A stretch of 59,862 bases of DNA, taken from assembly GCA_043818555.1 (NCBI GenBank), contig JBDRFP010000019.1, positions 1 through 59,862 of the forward strand, written 5' to 3'. Below are positions 42,238 to 50,107 of this stretch, in pieces (the stretch's first letter is position 1; every line of letters begins with the position of its first letter). The position numbers and the translations under genes were made by a program. The DNA comes from JAUYIW01 sp043818555. GTDB lineage: Bacteria; Patescibacteriota; Patescibacteriia; UBA9934. The notes beneath the pieces are model-generated. The model saw only the letters and a list, made by a program, of their open reading frames with translations, made no database searches and was not told the origin of the DNA.

Positions 42238-42422
42238 TTTTTCTTACAGCCCGATGAAATCAGGCTAACTCTCTCCCCAGAAAGTATTGAATTGTAAGCT
42301 TCAATTTAACACTAATACTATACCACATTTTGACGATTTTGTCAAGACCTAAACCTACTGAATTCCGCCAAACTTAGCAAAATTAACTTTACTAATCCTA
42401 GCCACTTTTCAGCCCAACGAGA

Positions 42423-42487
42423 CAACCCTAAAGGTTCAGAAACCTTGAGGGTTGCGCGTCCAGAGTTCAGAAATCTTGAGGGTTGTC
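42423..42487. repeat. CAACCCT-AAGGTTCAGAAACCTT-GAGGGTTG hairpins
   Basis: A 32-nt imperfect palindrome at 42423-42454, with an additional half (CAGAAATCTTGAGGGTTGTC) at 42468-42487. Related to the perfect palindrome at 44017-44048. Confidence 0.7.
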
Positions 42488-42496
42488 TGGCACTTC

Positions 42497-42525
42497 TTGA
42501 TCTTTCGCCCGCAAAAGTGTAGTAT
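42497..42525 (+). promoter_or_regulatory. Promoter of tRNA-Ile(UAU)
   Basis: TTGATC (42497-42502), 17-bp spacer, TAGTAT (42520-42525); the tRNA starts 28 bp further on. Confidence 0.6.
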
Positions 42526-42552
42526 ACTGAATCACAAGGATTAGTAGCTGAT

Positions 42553-42629
42553 GGGTGTGTAGCTCAGTTGGTCAGAGCGCGGAGCTTATACCTCCGTGGT
42601 CGATGGTTCGAGTCCATCCACACCCACCA
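42553..42629 (+). tRNA. tRNA-Ile (anticodon UAU)
   Basis: Acceptor GGGTGTG/CACACCC, anticodon stem CGGAG/CTCCG with loop CTTATAC (anticodon UAU, reading AUA), T-arm GATGG-TTCGAGT-CCATC, encoded CCA. The short variable loop excludes tRNA-Tyr. Most bacteria read AUA with a lysidine-modified CAU anticodon instead. Confidence 0.92.
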
Positions 42630-42644
42630 GGTGCTTAGCCGAAT

Positions 42645-42806
42645 ATGCATATATTATCAATATTTCTACTAATAATAGCGCTGACCTTGGAATTCAAGGG
42701 ACTGCGCACAAAAGACTGGGATTTTATTTATGGCGGTATGGCTTTGTTTTTTGCCGCTGTGGGTACTGGTATGATTAGCTTATTCATTTTCCAAACACTT
42801 TACTAA
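42645..42806 (+). CDS. Small membrane protein, 53 aa
   Basis: MHILSIFLLIIALTLEF starts a 53-residue protein with one hydrophobic helix at residues 2-15 and a second at about 32-50 (ALFFAAVGTGMISLFIF), joined by a charged loop (EFKGLRTKDWDF). It begins 16 bp after tRNA-Ile and may share its transcript. No SD seen. The broken GIY-YIG element begins 4 bp after the stop. No family recognised; the composition and helix pattern favour a real gene. Confidence 0.55.
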   Translation: MHILSIFLLIIALTLEFKGLRTKDWDFIYGGMALFFAAVGTGMISLFIFQTLY

Positions 42807-42810
42807 AAGT

Positions 42811-43115
42811 ATGCCTAGTGGTACAACTTCGAAAAGGCTACATTACACCTATGTACTTCGGAGTAACAAAGACGGTAAAAACTACGTAGGCTACTCTCCT
42901 TTATTGCTGAGCGCCTTTTACAGCATAGCTCAGGAAAAGCTGTATCGACGCAACACAGAAGGCCGTTGAAGTTGATTTATCTAGAGGTATGTTTATCCAA
43001 GGTTGACGCCCTGCGTCGTGAGAAGTATTTAAAAACCACCGACGGGAGAAAATTCTTGTCCAAACGTTTAAAAGATTACTACGGTCCACACACTAATTCG
43101 AAGTTGTCCCACTAG
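42811..43115 (+). pseudogene. GIY-YIG endonuclease element, frameshifted
   Basis: A near copy of the intact gene at 52042-52353: the same MPSGTTSKRLHY start and the same HTNSKLSH end. It has lost one base at about 42897 (TCTCCTTTATTG against TCTGCCTTTATTG), shifting the frame before the catalytic Arg. CAC-TAG replaces CAC-TGG near the end. Its termini are inverted repeats (GTACAACTTCGAA at left, TTCGAAGTTGT at right). It lies between the small membrane gene and the ATG of the 143-residue gene, 2 bp from it. Confidence 0.85.
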
Positions 43116-43117
43116 GT

Positions 43118-43549
43118 ATGGAAGACGCCCTCGGCTATACGCTGTTGGTAACCATGTTCTGGTTTCCAATATACTGGATATTCGGCGGCGTCTTTTTTGC
43201 TACTGTAGCGATCTTTAAAATCATCAAGTTACGCAAAGCCCGATTCAGTTGTTTGTTCACAGTGCTAACCGCCGGAGCAGCCTACGCAGCAGCGCGCGCC
43301 GGAATGATGTATGGCGAGCGGCAAATAACCGAATGCCTGGAACAAGCTGACGGATTCTTCAATGCGATCGCCAGTGTAATTGCATGCGGGGTTCTAGAGC
43401 TGTCACTCGCCGGGCTTGTAGGATTCCTGCTGTTGCTAGTTGCCGGTTTTGCAGCTTTGTTTGTATCGCGCTCAGGAAACGGTTCATGGATTGATGCTGA
43501 CTTTGGCCTGAAGCAAGAAGTGGCAGAGGAGATTGAGTTTGAGGAATAA
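43118..43549 (+). CDS. Membrane protein, 143 aa
   Basis: About four membrane helices (residues about 8-30, 43-62, 80-95 and 98-118) and an acidic C-terminus (QEVAEEIEFEE). No family recognised. The start ATG lies two bases beyond the end of the frameshifted GIY-YIG element, so its natural upstream region has been replaced or it is read from within the element; the same arrangement exists at secG. A bidirectional hairpin terminator follows. Confidence 0.75.
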   Translation: MEDALGYTLLVTMFWFPIYWIFGGVFFATVAIFKIIKLRKARFSCLFTVLTAGAAYAAARAGMMYGERQITECLEQADGFFNAIASVIACGVLELSLAGLVGFLLLLVAGFAALFVSRSGNGSWIDADFGLKQEVAEEIEFEE

Positions 43550-43566
43550 GTTTAAAGAAATAAAAC

Positions 43567-43598
43567 AAAAAACTCCGTACATCAGTACGGGGTTTTTT
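43567..43598. terminator. Bidirectional terminator
   Basis: AAAAAACTCCGTAC and GTACGGGGTTTTTT around ATCA. It serves the 143-residue gene on the plus strand and tRNA-Val(GAC) on the minus strand. Confidence 0.85.
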
Positions 43599-43674
43599 GG
43601 TGGGTGTGAGAGGACTCGAACCTCTGACCTCTTCGATGTCAACGAAACGCTCTAACCAGCTGAGCTACACACCC
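43598..43674 (-). tRNA. tRNA-Val (anticodon GAC)
   Basis: Acceptor GGGTGTG/CACACCC, anticodon stem TTTCG/CGAAG with loop TTGACAT (GAC), T-arm AGAGG-TTCGAGT-CCTCT, encoded CCA. Confidence 0.96.
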
Positions 43675-43735
43675 AGGATCGTCATTATTGTATGTTTTGA
43701 CCACGCTGCTGTCAAGAGACGGTACGATCAAAATA

Positions 43736-43767
43736 AAACCCCCGCGACCTTAAACGGTACGCGGGGA
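43736..43767 (-). terminator. Terminator overlapping stop of small orphan
   Basis: On the minus strand CCCCGCG and CGCGGGG arms flank a loop that contains the stop codon of the gene at 43750; GTTTTATTTTG follows. Confidence 0.8.
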
Positions 43768-43980
43768 AGGTTCGGGCAAGCGGAACATGTGCACGACGAC
43801 AGTAGATGCGCTGATGAAAAAGATTAGAACAGCCAATCCTGCCCAGCATACTGTGAGCACCACGATGCCGGTTGACAGACAGGTAGTTTTGATCGGCAGA
43901 AGAAGAAAGAACTTGAAAGCGCGTCTTTTGCGCGAGGGCGGCCTGCAAAGCCGCTGGATAATCCTTGAACGAATTCCCAC
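43750..43980 (-). CDS. Small orphan membrane protein, 76 aa
   Basis: A 76-residue protein with a basic N-terminus (MGIRSRIIQRLCRPPSRKRR), then a long hydrophobic stretch at about residues 36-60 (STGIVVLTVCWAGLAVLIFFIS). A GTG start at 43980 with the SD AAGGAGG 5 nt upstream. The terminator hairpin includes the stop codon. A weak promoter (TTGAAG, 17 bp, TAAGGT at 43998-44026) is possible but would leave almost no leader. No family recognised. Confidence 0.7.
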   Translation of the reverse strand: MGIRSRIIQRLCRPPSRKRRAFKFFLLLPIKTTCLSTGIVVLTVCWAGLAVLIFFISASTVVVHMFRLPEPSPRTV

Positions 43981-44016
43981 GGTACCTCCTTACGAGAACC
44001 TTAGCAGAAAATAAAT

Positions 44017-44048
44017 CAACCTTCAAGGTTTCTGAACCTTGAAGGTTG
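44017..44048. repeat. Perfect AACCTTCAAGGTT palindrome
   Basis: CAACCTTCAAGGTT and AACCTTGAAGGTTG around TCTG: a perfect 14-bp stem between two minus-strand orphan genes. Confidence 0.85.
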
Positions 44049-44059
44049 CGATCGGCGCC

Positions 44060-44689
44060 TTACGCGGCCCAAAGGCTCGCGTCCGGCAGCTCCACGTAAA
44101 GCATGCCATGCATGGTCGACACGCGGCGGAGATACCCAGCCTGCGTGAGTACGTAGAGAATCTCGGAAGTCGGTACAACAATGTTGAACCTGGCATCGTG
44201 TTCTGGCCCAGAGATAAGCGTGGAAAGACACGCAAGCTGTTCACCCTCCTTGCCGTCGCTCACGAACACGCCCATATACCCACGCTCAGGAAACTTAACT
44301 GCCCCGCCGGGCTCGACTCCGAGCTGCACCAAGGCGCAGTGCAGAAGTCCTGTGCCAATCGGCTTGGCCTCCACGAAATGGCGTAAGAACTTCTGGAACA
44401 TTGGCCGAAACACGCCGTACCAAGTTCCCTTCGGCCTTACAATCGCCTCGGCCGCAATCGCTTCGCGCAACAGCGCCTCGCAACTCACGCCCTCCAGGTC
44501 CACACGCATCCCCCCTTCCTGCGCATACAGGCAAAGCGTGCCGTCGACTTCTATGTAGTCGACCTCCACGTGCGGATGAAAACAGTTTACGCCGCCAATC
44601 GGCGAATCTGCATTGCTATTTATGCCCACCGGTTGCGCCGGTACCACACCATCCCTGAACTTCACCTCTGTAATCACTCCATCGCTCAT
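44060..44689 (-). CDS. Orphan protein, 209 aa
   Basis: A soluble alpha/beta protein with two Cys in the N-terminal third; no family recognised. Sequence features: hydrophobic strands near residues 45-55 (VDYIEVDGTLCLYA) and 135-150, and a segment HGMLYVELPDASLW at the C-terminus. The ATG 44689 follows the SD AGGAGGT by 5 nt. A good promoter lies directly upstream (44715-44743). GC-rich codon use, as for the other orphans. The plus-strand neighbour is the RluD-type gene. Confidence 0.82.
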   Translation of the reverse strand: MSDGVITEVKFRDGVVPAQPVGINSNADSPIGGVNCFHPHVEVDYIEVDGTLCLYAQEGGMRVDLEGVSCEALLREAIAAEAIVRPKGTWYGVFRPMFQKFLRHFVEAKPIGTGLLHCALVQLGVEPGGAVKFPERGYMGVFVSDGKEGEQLACLSTLISGPEHDARFNIVVPTSEILYVLTQAGYLRRVSTMHGMLYVELPDASLWAA

Positions 44690-44714
44690 CTTTACCTCCT
44701 TCTGATGGCTGAAT

Positions 44715-44743
44715 AATGTATCACTTTCCGCCGAATTTGTCAA
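44715..44743 (-). promoter_or_regulatory. Sigma70-type promoter of orphan gene
   Basis: On the minus strand TTGACA (44738-44743), 17-bp spacer, TACATT (44715-44720); the start codon is 25 nt further on. Confidence 0.8.
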
Positions 44744-44773
44744 TCCCAACCCCGCCATCTCAAGAATATGCGA

Positions 44774-44812
44774 GAGATCCCTCGACTTGCCTTCGGCTCG
44801 CTCGGGATGGAT
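44774..44812. repeat. GATCCCTCGACT...TCGGGAT repeat, copy 2
   Basis: GAGATCCCTCGACTTGCC then GGCTCGCTCGGGATGG, a hairpin related to 22334-22370. Confidence 0.65.
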
Positions 44813-44862
44813 AAGGTGAGAGAAATTTGTCAACGGCAGGTATATTATGCCATACTCAGGGC

Positions 44863-45771
44863 ATGAAAACGATAAAAATAGACACAACTGAACCAACTAG
44901 GCTGGATAAGGCTGTTTCTGACAGGCTCGAGCTTAGCCGGTCGCAGATTCAAAAAGCTATTAAGTCTGGGCAGATTTTGGTTGACGGGATTCCAGCCAAA
45001 GTTAGTGAACGAGTTACTGCTGAAAATAAAATCGAATACGACCCAAAGATTCTCAAACCTAAGGCAAAATCAAAAAAGAAGCCGCCGAAGCTCAAGATAA
45101 TCTACGAAGACGACGATGTGATTGCGATCAACAAACCATCTGGATTGCTAGTACATGAAACTGAAACAAGTACCGACCCTACTCTGGTCGATTCCCTGCT
45201 CGAGTACAACAAGTCGATTGCGAGCGTTGGCGACGACCCTAAGCGAGCCGGAATCGTTCACCGACTCGACAAAGAAGTGTCCGGCGTTATGATTGCGGCA
45301 AAAACCCAGGAAGCGTTCGAACATCTAAAACAACACTTCAAGGATCGTAAAGTTGAAAAGCACTACACCGCTCTTGTGTTTGGCGTGATGGAAGATGAAC
45401 ATGGCACAATCGACCTTCCGATTTCGCGTTCAAAAACTCATGGTGGTAGAATGGCTGCTCGCCCAACTGGCCAAGAAGGCCGTAAAGCTGTAACTCACTT
45501 TGAAGTCACTGAGCGGTTCAACCACCACACTCTGCTGGATGTAAAAATCGAAACCGGACGCACTCACCAAATCCGCGTTCATTTGTTTTCGCAAGGCTAC
45601 CCAATTGTTGGCGACAAGATTTACAAACAAAGAGGTCAAAAGCACGCAAAGATCGACCGCATCTTTTTGCACTCGCGCGAGCTAACAATTAAGCTCCCAA
45701 GTGGCGAAACCAAAACCTTCTCCGCGCCAATCCCTGCAAAACTTAAAGACTTCTTGAAAACGATAAAATAG
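44863..45771 (+). CDS. RluA/RluD-family pseudouridine synthase
   Basis: A 302-residue rRNA/tRNA pseudouridine synthase. An N-terminal S4 RNA-binding domain (LDKAVSDRLELSRSQIQKAI to SGQILVDG) precedes the catalytic domain with GIVHRLDKEVSGVM, whose Asp in HRLD is the catalytic nucleophile. TGRTHQIRVH is the conserved motif of the family. The layout matches RluD, which modifies 23S rRNA helix 69, but the exact target is inferred. Start ATG 44863. Its TAG stop lies inside a 29-bp ATAGGTC palindrome shared with the start of the next gene, so the two are probably linked. Confidence 0.93.
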   Translation: MKTIKIDTTEPTRLDKAVSDRLELSRSQIQKAIKSGQILVDGIPAKVSERVTAENKIEYDPKILKPKAKSKKKPPKLKIIYEDDDVIAINKPSGLLVHETETSTDPTLVDSLLEYNKSIASVGDDPKRAGIVHRLDKEVSGVMIAAKTQEAFEHLKQHFKDRKVEKHYTALVFGVMEDEHGTIDLPISRSKTHGGRMAARPTGQEGRKAVTHFEVTERFNHHTLLDVKIETGRTHQIRVHLFSQGYPIVGDKIYKQRGQKHAKIDRIFLHSRELTIKLPSGETKTFSAPIPAKLKDFLKTIK

Positions 45772-45796
45772 GTCCCATAGGACCAATACGACCTAT
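45768..45796. repeat. 29-bp ATAGGTC palindrome, copy 2
   Basis: ATAGGTCCCATAGGACC then AATACGACCTAT. It contains the stop codon of the RluD-type gene, and its last two bases are the A and T of the next ATG. Confidence 0.8.
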
Positions 45797-46403
45797 GACT
45801 TTCGACGAAGCGATAAACTTTCTACAGCAACGTACTCCGCTTAGAATTACACTGAGCGGCGACATTGGATCAGGCAAGTCTACTTTTTCCAAGCGCCTAG
45901 TTGAAGAACTTGGCATCGAAAGGGTTAGCGCCGGCGAACTTATGCGCGAAGAAGCAAAGCGTCGCGGTATAACGCTAGATGAGCTTAACGAGATTTACGA
46001 ACAAGATGATAAATCTGATCGCCGGCTCGACAAGATGCAACAAGAGAAAGCTCGCGAGGTGGAGCGTGGAGTGTTTGAAGGAAGGCTCGCGTGGCACTTT
46101 GTCGAAAACCCTGATGCGCGCGTATTTTTAGCAGCCGATCCAGAAGTGGCGGCTGAGCGGGTGTGGGGTGATATGAATAATCCGCAACGCGACAAATACG
46201 AGAGCCAGGAGAGTCTTCGCAAAGCAAACATCGAACGAAAGAAATCAGAAACAAAGCGATACAAAGAATACTACGACCTAGATGCGTACGATCGTGCCAA
46301 TTTCGATGTGGCGGTTGATACGTCGAAACTGTCGATCGACGAGGTTTACAAGCAGACAATAATAAAAATAGCCGAGCTTATTAAAGAGCTTGACGAAAAA
46401 TAG
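45795..46403 (+). CDS. Cytidylate kinase-like P-loop protein
   Basis: A 202-residue nucleoside-monophosphate-kinase-type protein. The Walker A motif is SGDIGSGKST (about residues 21-30). ERVSAGELMREEAKRRG and ERGVFEGRLAWHF follow, as in the cytidylate-kinase-like family. A C-terminal charged helix contains IERKKSETKRYKEYY. It probably phosphorylates CMP or dCMP, but related kinases cannot be excluded. The ATG is the end of a 29-bp palindrome shared with the preceding gene. No SD. Confidence 0.85.
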   Translation: MTFDEAINFLQQRTPLRITLSGDIGSGKSTFSKRLVEELGIERVSAGELMREEAKRRGITLDELNEIYEQDDKSDRRLDKMQQEKAREVERGVFEGRLAWHFVENPDARVFLAADPEVAAERVWGDMNNPQRDKYESQESLRKANIERKKSETKRYKEYYDLDAYDRANFDVAVDTSKLSIDEVYKQTIIKIAELIKELDEK

Positions 46404-46490
46404 TATTTAAGCTACACTCTGCGAAGTTAACAGTCCGTGTACGAAGGTATTAATGCCTTCCTCTGATGAGGCGAAGTAAATTATATTAAT

Positions 46491-47087
46491 ATGTCTGATG
46501 AAGACAAGAAGGCCGAAGGCCACGATGACAATAACAATGACGATGGCACTAAGGTGGAGGCTCCGGCTGAAGAGGCTGTTGAGAAGCCAGAAGAGGAGCT
46601 TAAAGCTGAAGGCGAGGAGCTTAATCAGGAAACCGAAGAGCTTAAGGCGGATGACGCAGAGCTTAAGGTCGACGAGGCGGCAGAAACTGCTGAAACATCT
46701 GAAACCGTTGAAACCTCTGAAACTGAGCCTACCGAGACTGAAACCGATGAAGCCAAAATCGAGGAACTAAAAAATCGAAATGTTATACCGGGAATGGTTG
46801 TGCGCGTGCACGAGAAAATCCAGGACATTAGTCCAAAAGGAGAGCCACGAGAACGAATTCAGATTTTTGAAGGAATCGTAATCGGTCTTGGCGGCAAGGG
46901 AATCAGTCGTACCGCTACAGTACGCAAAGACTCAAAAGGCTGGATGGTGGAAAAAATCTTCCCGCTCAACTCACCAAATGTTGATAAGATTGAAGTGGTT
47001 AAACAGTACCGAACTCGCCGAGCTAAGCTGACCTTCCTGCGAGGTAAGTACAAGAAGAAACTTAGGGAGGTTAAGAGCGAGAAGTAG
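46491..47087 (+). CDS. rplS: Ribosomal protein bL19 with acidic N-extension
   Basis: bL19 sits at the 30S-50S interface of the ribosome. The L19 domain starts near residue 95 (NRNVIPGMVVRVHEKI) and includes RERIQIFEGIVIGLGG and YRTRRAKLTFLRGKYKKK at the C-terminus, as in the family. It is preceded by about 94 residues made almost only of E, T, D, A, K and S in tandem words (EELKAEGEEL, EETEELKADD, ETAETSETVETSE). Normal bL19 is about 115 residues. A hairpin (GAAGGTATTAATGCCTTC, about 46443-46460) lies in the leader; no SD. A strong terminator follows. Confidence 0.95.
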   Translation: MSDEDKKAEGHDDNNNDDGTKVEAPAEEAVEKPEEELKAEGEELNQETEELKADDAELKVDEAAETAETSETVETSETEPTETETDEAKIEELKNRNVIPGMVVRVHEKIQDISPKGEPRERIQIFEGIVIGLGGKGISRTATVRKDSKGWMVEKIFPLNSPNVDKIEVVKQYRTRRAKLTFLRGKYKKKLREVKSEK

Positions 47088-47111
47088 ACAGAAGTCAGAA
47101 GACAGTAGATT

Positions 47112-47146
47112 AAAAAAGACGGGATCTCGATGACCCCGTCTTTTTT
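47112..47146 (+). terminator. Terminator of rplS, bidirectional
   Basis: AAAAAAGACGGG and CCCGTCTTTTTT around an 11-nt loop, between convergent rplS and uvrA. Confidence 0.92.
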
Positions 47147-47154
47147 GTTTATCG

Positions 47155-47192
47155 ATTTGTAGATTCGTAGCCTTTTGTAGGTTTGTAACGAC
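47155..47192. repeat. TTTGTAGATTCGTAG words
   Basis: GATTTGTAGATTCGTAGCC then TTTTGTAGGTTTGTAACG, next to the uvrA stop; the same vocabulary as 20940-21020. Confidence 0.55.
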
Positions 47193-47196
47193 AAGC

Positions 47197-50040
47197 CTAC
47201 ATCACCGCTTTCAAGTACCCCGCAGTATACCCCCCTTTTGACTTTGCAACTTCCTTCGGCGTTCCCTCGGCCACTATCAACCCGCCCTTCATTCCGCCTT
47301 CCGGGCCCATGTCAATAATCCAATCAGACGATTTCATAACATCTGTGTTGTGTTCGATCACAAGAATGGTGTTGCCTTTATCGACCAGGGCATGCAACAC
47401 TCCTAGCAGACGGCCGATGTCGTCAAAGTGAAGTCCAGTTGTTGGCTCGTCCAAAATGTAGAGCGTCTTTCCGGTCGCGCGCCGCGAAAGCTCGGTTGAC
47501 AACTTCACTCGCTGAGCTTCTCCGCCGGAGAGGGTTGTCGCGCTCTGGCCGAGTTTAACATAGCCGAGTCCGACTTCGTGCAAAACGTTTAGTTTATCGT
47601 AAATGTTCGATCGGTCGGCAAAGAATCGTCGCGCCTCGTCAACGGTCATATTTAAAACATCGGAGATGTTCTTGCTCCTGTAGTGAATTTCGAGCGCGTC
47701 CTGATGATACCGGCTGCCATTACACTCAGTACAATCTGCATAAACGTCCGGCATGAACTGCATCTCGATTCTGATTTGTCCGTCGCCCGAGCAGGTTTCG
47801 CACCTTCCGCCACCCTTAACATTAAAGCTGAATTTTCCAGCGTCGTAGCCACGGAGTTTCGCCTCCGGCACCTCGGTAAACAAATCACGGATGGCCGTAA
47901 AGACTCCGGTGTAAGTTGCCGGGTTAGATCGCGGAGTGCGCCCAATTGGCGACTGGTCAACCGCAACAACCTTATCGATATTTTTAAGGCCTTTGATTTC
48001 TTTATGCTCGCCCGGGAACGCCTTAGCGCGGTAAAACTTTTTAGCAAGCGCCTTGCCCAAAATCTCCAAAATGAGCGTTGACTTTCCGGAACCGGACACG
48101 CCGGTAACGCAAACCATTTTGCCAAGCGGGATGTCAACCGTAAGGTCTTGCAGGTTATGTTCCTTAGCTCCAACGATTGTAATTTTTTGACCGCTCCCCT
48201 TCCTGACACTCTTGCGGGCTTTGATTTCTTTCTTGCCAATCAAGTACTGGCCGGTGAGCGATTCTGAATTTTTCTCCAAATCCTTAGGAGTGCCTTCGGC
48301 AACAACTTGCCCGCCATACTCGCCTGCGCCAGGGCCAATGTCAAAAACATAATCTGCGCTGCGGATCATTTCCGCATCATGCTCAACAACGATTACCGAG
48401 TTGCCCATGTCACGAAGACCTTTGATGGTTTCGATTAGCTGCTCGTTGTCACGCGGATGAAGACCAATTGACGGTTCATCTAACACATAAATGACCCCGG
48501 ACAGCGCTGAGCCTAACTGAGTAGCCAATCGCACGCGCTGCGACTCGCCGCCAGAGAGACTGACCGCGCTTCGGTCAAGCGTAATGTAGCCAAGGCCCAC
48601 ATGAATAAGGTGATCAACGCGTTCGCGGACTTCCTTTGCAATGCGCTCAACTACCATTCGCTCGACTTCGCTCAAGCTTCCGTTTGTCTTTTTACCACCG
48701 TTTGTTACTTTAAGAAGGTCGTCAAAAAACTGCGGAGCGTCTTCAATCGGCCTAGTAACAACATCGGCAATTGACTGTCCGGCAATTGTAAACATCAATA
48801 CCTCCGGTCGAAGCCGCTTGCCATTACAATCCGTACACAGCATAGACCTCATGTAAGTCTCCAACTCCTTTCGAACATACTCGCTTGAAGTCTCGCGATA
48901 CTTTTGCTCCAACATTCCAATCACGCCCGGGAAAGTAACCTCCTTATCTTCTAACTCGTAAACCTCGTCGCCGGTTCCATTAAGCACCAGGTCAAGCTTT
49001 TTCGGAGTAAACTTTTCAAGCGCCATGTGAAGGCTGAACTTTTGTTTTTTGCCCACTGCCTCAAGCAGCTTCATGTATCCGTTCTGATTTCCCGCAATTC
49101 TGCTCCACGGCTTTACCACCCCCTCGGCAAGAGTGAGACGCTTATTTGGGATTACAAGCTGAGGCTCCAGAACCAGTTTGATCCCAAGTCCGGTGCAACC
49201 CGGGCAGGCGCCATGTGGGGAGTTAAACGAGAACAATCGTGGTTCCGGTTTTGGTATTGAAAATCCGCCGGGCAGGTCAAAGCCGCGAACAAGCGGCTCT
49301 TCGTCGCCCGTGTCGTCGCGGTACATTACCAAGCGGTCGTTTCCAAGGTCGAGCGCTTTTTCAAGCACTACGCGCATGCGCTCAATAGGCACATTCGCGG
49401 CTGCAGGAAATCGCTCAGCTAAAATCTCAATCGTGTGTTCTTTTGTCTTTTGCTTGCGCATGGCGATCGCCTCTTCCAGATCCATCATTAATCCGTCAAA
49501 TCGAACTTCGGCGAATCCTGCATTCTGAGCAGCAACAAGCACATGCTGATGTTCGCCCTTTGCATTCTCAACCATTGGCACAAAAAGCATTACCTCTGCG
49601 TCTTTATTAACTTCAATAATCCTCTCTGCCAGATCGTCCAGCGTATTCTCTTCGATCAGCTTCCCAGTTTTCGGATTGTGCGGGCGCGCGACTCGGGCAA
49701 ACAGCACCCGGAGATAGTCATAAATCTCAGTGACCGTGCCAACCGTTGACCGCGGGTTGTGCGAAGATGACTTCTGGTCGATCGCCACGGTTGGAGAAAG
49801 GCCGTCAATCGCATCAACATCCGGCTTATCTTGTAGTTCCAAAAATTGGCGGGCGTAGCTGGAAAGTGATTCCATGTAGCGACGCTGACCTTCGGCATAG
49901 ATTGTGTCGAAAGCGAGCGACGACTTACCGGAACCGGACAAACCAGTCACGACCACCAATTTATTTTTGGGGATATCGACGTCGATGTTTTTTAAATTGT
50001 GAACCCGCGCTCCGCGCACGGAAATGTTTTCGTTTGGCAT
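47197..50040 (-). CDS. uvrA: Excinuclease ABC subunit UvrA
   Basis: The damage-recognition ATPase of nucleotide excision repair, acting with UvrB. Length is 947 residues. Two ABC-type ATPase halves are each complete: Walker A TGLSGSGKSSLAFDT and TGVSGSGKSTLILEI, signatures LSGGESQRVRLA and LSGGEAQRVKLS, and IYVLDEPSIGLHPRD and LYILDEPTTGLHFDD as Walker B. The zinc-binding clusters CPGC-x(n)-C-x2-C (CPGCTG, CTDC) and CETC/CTEC are present. Start ATG 50040 (MPNENISVRG) or an ATG three codons upstream. uvrB and uvrC are not in the window. Confidence 0.97.
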   Translation of the reverse strand: MPNENISVRGARVHNLKNIDVDIPKNKLVVVTGLSGSGKSSLAFDTIYAEGQRRYMESLSSYARQFLELQDKPDVDAIDGLSPTVAIDQKSSSHNPRSTVGTVTEIYDYLRVLFARVARPHNPKTGKLIEENTLDDLAERIIEVNKDAEVMLFVPMVENAKGEHQHVLVAAQNAGFAEVRFDGLMMDLEEAIAMRKQKTKEHTIEILAERFPAAANVPIERMRVVLEKALDLGNDRLVMYRDDTGDEEPLVRGFDLPGGFSIPKPEPRLFSFNSPHGACPGCTGLGIKLVLEPQLVIPNKRLTLAEGVVKPWSRIAGNQNGYMKLLEAVGKKQKFSLHMALEKFTPKKLDLVLNGTGDEVYELEDKEVTFPGVIGMLEQKYRETSSEYVRKELETYMRSMLCTDCNGKRLRPEVLMFTIAGQSIADVVTRPIEDAPQFFDDLLKVTNGGKKTNGSLSEVERMVVERIAKEVRERVDHLIHVGLGYITLDRSAVSLSGGESQRVRLATQLGSALSGVIYVLDEPSIGLHPRDNEQLIETIKGLRDMGNSVIVVEHDAEMIRSADYVFDIGPGAGEYGGQVVAEGTPKDLEKNSESLTGQYLIGKKEIKARKSVRKGSGQKITIVGAKEHNLQDLTVDIPLGKMVCVTGVSGSGKSTLILEILGKALAKKFYRAKAFPGEHKEIKGLKNIDKVVAVDQSPIGRTPRSNPATYTGVFTAIRDLFTEVPEAKLRGYDAGKFSFNVKGGGRCETCSGDGQIRIEMQFMPDVYADCTECNGSRYHQDALEIHYRSKNISDVLNMTVDEARRFFADRSNIYDKLNVLHEVGLGYVKLGQSATTLSGGEAQRVKLSTELSRRATGKTLYILDEPTTGLHFDDIGRLLGVLHALVDKGNTILVIEHNTDVMKSSDWIIDMGPEGGMKGGLIVAEGTPKEVAKSKGGYTAGYLKAVM

Positions 50041-50107
50041 GCTATGCAATTCAAATTACGAATCGGAGCATAGCATAGGTTTTTAATTCGTGCAAGAGCT
50101 GGAGTGG

